Assembly (NCBI GenBank): GCA_041648895.1
Contig: JBAZOB010000015.1
Span: forward strand, 1-26,252
DNA: 26,252 nucleotides
Source of the DNA: JBAZOB01 sp041648895
Lineage (GTDB): Bacteria > Patescibacteriota > JAHJAL01
Direction of reading: 5' to 3'
Positions 23,334 through 26,252 of the stretch are shown here, one piece after another. The position numbers were made by a program, and so were the translations under genes. A model generated the notes under the pieces. The model did no database searches and was not told the origin of the DNA. It saw nothing but the letters and a program-made list of their open reading frames with translations. Numbering within the stretch: position 1 is the stretch's first letter; the number at the start of each line of letters is the position of its first letter.

Positions 23334-23451
23334 TTTGGTCTCCAAAAATATTATTTATTACATATGTTCAGTCTAACAGAAGTTTGGCGGGAAATCGCGG
23401 AAGAAATTATCAAGAAGCGCAAACTGAATTGACAGATTTTTTTTATATTCT

Positions 23452-23790
23452 TTATCTTTCTTGTTTATTTTTGTATTTGATAATCTTGGCAATCAAATTA
23501 TACGGAATAGGTTCATCGAGGGGAAATTTGATTGTCCCTTTGGCTGTCTCATAATTTTTTAATTCTTTATTGAATGCTTCGATCGTCGCCGGTTCGGGAT
23601 AGAGGCCGATGTGGGTTTTGAAAGCGGCGTACATGATCGATCCACCTTTGAGCACAAAAGCGGGAACACCATAACTCATCCGTTCTTTGGCTTGCGGTGC
23701 TGATTTTTGAATTGTTTGCCTAACTTTTTCCAATATCTCTTTTTGGGGAGATTGAAGTTTGGTAAAATATTGTTTGACTACTTGGTCCAT
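23452..23790 (-). CDS. DUF1801 (YdhG-like) family protein
   Basis: 112 residues, soluble. VVKQYFTKLQSPQKEILEKV, then ERMSYGVPAFVLKGG, IMYAAFKTHIGLYPEP and GTIKFPLDEPIPYNLIAKII are the typical DUF1801/YdhG order: the helix-turn region, the M-S-Y-G-x-P-A-F strand, H-x-G-L-Y-P and K-G-x-x-x-F-P. The family fold is known (structural genomics) but its role is not; an iron-chaperone-like relation has been suggested for related proteins. The full family length is present. No Shine-Dalgarno; it lies 31 bases after the arsM stop and may share its transcript. Confidence 0.9.
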   Translation of the reverse strand: MDQVVKQYFTKLQSPQKEILEKVRQTIQKSAPQAKERMSYGVPAFVLKGGSIMYAAFKTHIGLYPEPATIEAFNKELKNYETAKGTIKFPLDEPIPYNLIAKIIKYKNKQER

Positions 23791-23821
23791 ATTATTTTTA
23801 GTTTCAAATTTATAATTCCGA

Positions 23822-24571
23822 CTATTTCTTGATCGCTTTCACTTTAAGGCTTTCCAGCGGCATACCTTGGTATTGCTTCTTGCTGATGTCTTTGTCTTCT
23901 GACAAGACTTCCACCGTCATACCGGCTTGCTCCAACTTGGCGATATAGTCGTCTTTGAGCAGGGCGCCGGCGACACAGCCGGACAACAATTCGGGGTTGT
24001 TTTTGATGGCTTCGGGAAGTTCCTGCAGTAAAACAATATCGGAAACAAGCATCTTCCCGCCCGGCTTCAACACCCGATGGGCTTCGGCGAAAACGGCGTC
24101 CTTGTCCGGTGCCAGATTGATAACGCAATTGCTGATAATAATGTCGATCGAATTGTCTTCAATAGGAAGTTGTTCAATCTCGCCCAGGTGAAATTCGACA
24201 TTTTTGTATCCATATTTTTTGGCGTTGGCGCGGCCTTTTTCCACCATCTCGACCACCATATCCACCCCGATCACCCGGCCTTTCTCCCCCACCCGCCGGG
24301 CGGAGAGAAAACAATCAAACCCGGCACCGGATCCCAAGTCCAACACTACATCCCCCGCTTTCATCTCAGCCATGGCTACCGGATTGCCGCAACCCAGGCC
24401 CAGATTGGCCTCGGAAAATTTGGCAATATCATCCTGGGCATAGCCGATCTCGGCGGCGATCCGCTCGGATTCATTTGCTTGCCCGCAACTACAACTGCAA
24501 CAACCTCCCGCTTTGGCAATTTTGGTGTAACTTTCTTTGACGATATTTTTGACTTCTTCTGGTTTGATCAT
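23822..24571 (-). CDS. arsM: Arsenite S-adenosylmethionine methyltransferase
   Basis: A 249-residue class I SAM-dependent methyltransferase of the ArsM type, which methylates trivalent arsenic. Motif I is VVLDLGSGAGFDCFLS (75-90), with VIGVDM after it and the post-motif VLKPGGKMLVSDIV. The three cysteines that bind As(III) in known ArsM are matched by C61 (GLGCGNP), C149 (SNCVINL) and C199 (SGCVAGAL). The N-terminal GGCCSCSCG cluster (C24, C25, C27, C29) is a common extra in prokaryotic ArsM. The C-terminus is shorter than in some homologs. No arsR-like regulator or arsenite pump is in the window, so regulation is unclear. The start ATG is the only good one; no Shine-Dalgarno. Confidence 0.93.
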   Translation of the reverse strand: MIKPEEVKNIVKESYTKIAKAGGCCSCSCGQANESERIAAEIGYAQDDIAKFSEANLGLGCGNPVAMAEMKAGDVVLDLGSGAGFDCFLSARRVGEKGRVIGVDMVVEMVEKGRANAKKYGYKNVEFHLGEIEQLPIEDNSIDIIISNCVINLAPDKDAVFAEAHRVLKPGGKMLVSDIVLLQELPEAIKNNPELLSGCVAGALLKDDYIAKLEQAGMTVEVLSEDKDISKKQYQGMPLESLKVKAIKK

Positions 24572-24619
24572 GGTTTAATTTTATTTAATATATTTTGGAA
24601 ATATTTAGCTAAATCGGGT

Positions 24620-25498
24620 TCAATTTTTTGTCTGGTTGAATTTATCATCCTTGCCACTGTCAATTTTTCTGCTTTTATCCTTAGGCTGCAGATAATTTTC
24701 CTCGGTAATCACGCTCCTACCCAGCTCTTTCTCGGTCTCCTTCCTGGCTGTTCCGGCCACACCACCGCCTCTTTTGGCCACTTTTTTGTGATCCGGCATC
24801 TTGGCTGGTTTTTCTTGGTGGGAAATCTCGGTCGTCACTTGCTCACCCAGCATGGTGAAAATCAATTCCAAATCATTCATATGATCGCGCAGATTAGCTT
24901 TTGATTTCGGCGGCAGATTTTTATGTTTTTTATACTCACCGGGAGTCATCCCAAAAGTGGCTCGACTGATTTCGGCGGTCAAAATGGCAAAATCCCGCTG
25001 ATCATTGATGCCCCGCTCTTTCCATTCATCGGTCAGATTCTGGCGGATGGCCATCCCCCGCAGTCGTTTATCAATCCAATCTTTGGGATATCCTTTCTGC
25101 TCATATATCCGTTTCATTCTTTCCTGTGCCAGCTCCGGATTTTCAATTTCTTCCACCCGTTCATAACCGACCTTGGCCAGCCATCGTTTGAAAGGTTCGG
25201 CTTTAGGGGAGGGAATGGACTGGATAATGCGTAAAATACCTTCGGTACTGGCACAATCGGTAGCGTATTTTTTGCCATCGACTGACTCCAATTTCAGTTG
25301 TCGACAGATTGTCGACAACTCCGCACCCTCTTCATCAGCAAATCTTTTTTTTACTCTATACCAATAATCTCTCGGGGCAGTCGAATCGGTCAATGCACCG
25401 ACAACATCTACCACCGAAAAATACCACCGGTCTTTATGCCAGATCCGCCGGATTTGTTTGGACTGGAAGATTATTAGTTTGTTATTGGGGTCAGGCAT
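24620..25498 (-). CDS. Bro-N domain (phage antirepressor-like) protein
   Basis: 292 residues. Residues ~8-125 form a Bro-N domain: IRRIWHKDRWYFSVVDVVGA, LTDSTAPRDYWYRVKKR, then STEGILRIIQSIPSPKAEPF and KRWLAKVGYERVEEIENPEL. Such domains bind DNA in phage antirepressors and also occur in chromosomal DinD-like proteins. The middle (RLRGMAIRQNLTDEWKERGI through FGMTPGEYKKHKNLPPKSKA) matches the DinD-like long form, while the C-terminal ~60 residues are basic and disordered (KKVAKRGGGVAGTARKETEK). The gene is intact and isolated from other phage genes. A decayed RhuM-like fragment lies directly upstream, hinting that this spot gathers mobile or stress-related genes. No Shine-Dalgarno. Confidence 0.88.
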   Translation of the reverse strand: MPDPNNKLIIFQSKQIRRIWHKDRWYFSVVDVVGALTDSTAPRDYWYRVKKRFADEEGAELSTICRQLKLESVDGKKYATDCASTEGILRIIQSIPSPKAEPFKRWLAKVGYERVEEIENPELAQERMKRIYEQKGYPKDWIDKRLRGMAIRQNLTDEWKERGINDQRDFAILTAEISRATFGMTPGEYKKHKNLPPKSKANLRDHMNDLELIFTMLGEQVTTEISHQEKPAKMPDHKKVAKRGGGVAGTARKETEKELGRSVITEENYLQPKDKSRKIDSGKDDKFNQTKN

Positions 25499-25536
25499 GA
25501 TTTTTTATTAATGTGAAAAATATTATCTTCTGGATT

Positions 25537-25669
25537 GATGATAAATTCTCGCAATGTCTTAGTGACCCGGATGCGAAATTGAGTGGCACGAATCGATTTT
25601 GATCTCGCCGGTGCGGGAGGTGTAGAGGAGAAACTGGTCACTCTTGTTTGGTAAATTTGGTTTGGGCAT
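25537..25669 (-). pseudogene. RhuM-family gene remnant with internal deletion
   Basis: On the minus strand, an ATG at 25669 opens MPKPNLPNKSDQFLLYTSR followed by TGEIKID, which matches the N-terminus of RhuM-family proteins (…FLLYTTPDGxVKIDV). The frame then ends after 36 codons. From 25587, in another frame, ATQFRIRVTKTLREFII matches the later RhuM motif (ATxFRIWATKTLxEYI). The region between, normally more than 60 residues, is missing, and the C-terminal part stops before the Bro-N gene. This reads as a gene that lost its middle and end. Confidence rests on two short motif matches in the right order and strand. Confidence 0.55.
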
Positions 25670-25910
25670 TAATTGGATTAGTTAAAATATTTATTTATAC
25701 TGTATTTTTGCTATATTGCTGATGCCGGTAATATGGTCTTTAATTATTATTCATAATGGTTTTGATCTTTTTCCTGCCGTCGGCAAAATGATCACGATTT
25801 TAATATAGCAAGAAGTAGATTAATGTGAATTAAATTAGTAGTTAACTTACGATTAATTTTTCACCAATATTTTTTTCTGTACTACTTAATCGGGTTGTGT
25901 GTAAACATGG
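25670..25910. other. AT-rich intergenic stretch without a recognised gene
   Basis: With the remnant above, this completes a 412-base gap between coding genes. It holds no credible ORF on either strand. An inverted pair TTGCTATAT (25708-25716) and ATATAGCAA (25803-25811) and a short palindrome TGCCGTCGGCA near 25774-25784 are the only structure seen; neither has a T-run. Confidence 0.5.
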
Positions 25911-26252
25911 TTATTTGGCGCGGCGGAATTTCCACCAACCGACCATGATCGGGATGATTAGAGTTAAGGCGTAATAGAGATAGACATCGGGTTTGTAGTA
26001 ATCGACGGAATTAAACAGGCGGACGATGAAAATATAGTCGAGTACGACAGCTATTATTGTCCAGGATATGCCGACGTTGAAATAGCCCCAGAACTGCTCG
26101 CGGTGGATTTTTTTGAACAGCACCCACAGCATCAGGGCCAGTCCCAGCGGGGTGATAAAATAGCCAATCTGCGCCGGCGGTACGATCATGAAAAATATTA
26201 TTCCGAGGACATAGCCGAACAGCCAGAGGATGAAACCCCAGAATAGGTTGTT
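25911..26252 (-). CDS. Membrane protein, unknown function (5' partial)
   Basis: The frame stays open through the right edge of the window (the visible upstream part reads NNLFWGFILWLFGYVLGIIF before the first Met at 26189), so the start is outside. The visible 113 residues form about four hydrophobic segments: the one just quoted, IGYFITPLGLALMLWVLF, VGISWTIIAVVLDYIFIVRL, and VYLYYALTLIIPIMVGWW, ending in the basic tail KFRRAK. No family was recognised. Aromatic-rich short loops (NSVDYYKPD) and the short size fit small integral membrane proteins of this phylum. Confidence 0.7.
   Translation of the reverse strand, partial: NNLFWGFILWLFGYVLGIIFFMIVPPAQIGYFITPLGLALMLWVLFKKIHREQFWGYFNVGISWTIIAVVLDYIFIVRLFNSVDYYKPDVYLYYALTLIIPIMVGWWKFRRAK

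Noticed and set aside
23115..23432. 105-codon plus-strand ORF opposite the zinc ribbon gene
   Set aside because: Most of it is antisense to the conserved zinc ribbon gene; only its last 22 codons are noted as a separate weak finding.
24077..24904. 275-codon plus-strand ORF
   Set aside because: It lies antisense to arsM and the Bro-N gene, which both have clear family motifs; its translation is His/Phe-rich without a domain.

Overview
The window looks like a chromosome segment from an uncultivated bacterium, most likely of the Patescibacteria (Candidate Phyla Radiation). The reasoning is indirect: large LamG/Ig-repeat surface proteins with a shared C-terminal domain, a WaaL/Wzy-type ligase with a TPR tail, many small hypothetical membrane proteins, moderate G+C with AT-rich spacers, and many starts without a Shine-Dalgarno. 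TGA acts as a stop (for example at the end of the second ABC gene), so this is not a UGA-recoded lineage. No rRNA, tRNA, CRISPR array or transposase gene was seen.

Layout. (1) 1-5039 is the 3' part of a giant secreted adhesin-like gene: a LamG domain, nine ~99-residue four-cysteine repeats, and a C-terminal domain that recurs in a second protein of the window. (2) 5265-7430 holds gpmI (glycolysis) and a degenerate receiver-like protein, each followed by a hairpin terminator. (3) 7527-11317 is an envelope polysaccharide module: a WaaL/Wzy-family protein with TPRs, divergent from a polyprenyl-phosphate sugar-1-phosphate transferase. (4) 11524-16978 holds a divergent CaCA cation exchanger, a DUF1059 protein with a clear promoter and Shine-Dalgarno, and a heterodimeric ABC exporter whose two subunits carry complementary degenerate ATP-site residues. 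Four compound inverted-repeat elements of ~200 bp sit between genes from 9.7 to 15.2 kb. (5) 17010-20794 is a minus-strand cluster encoding a secreted seven-repeat propeller-like protein with the same C-terminal domain as the giant protein, a four-helix membrane protein, and a FecR-domain protein with a signal peptide and a C-terminal membrane anchor. (6) 21023-26252 is a run of small minus-strand genes: DUF5320 and DUF134 proteins, a glycine-rich membrane protein, a lipoprotein, a zinc ribbon protein, a DUF1801 protein, an ArsM-type arsenite methyltransferase, a Bro-N domain protein beside a decayed RhuM-like gene, and a partial membrane protein at the edge.

How it fits together. Much of the window concerns the cell surface: the ligase and sugar transferase build a glycopolymer; the giant LamG protein and the propeller protein appear to be displayed through a common C-terminal domain; and the FecR and four-helix proteins are likely envelope partners of the propeller protein. 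The most unusual signals are the higher-order 594-bp duplication with an invariant CX15CX5CX15C pattern in the giant protein, the shared C-terminal domain, and the modular nested inverted-repeat elements.
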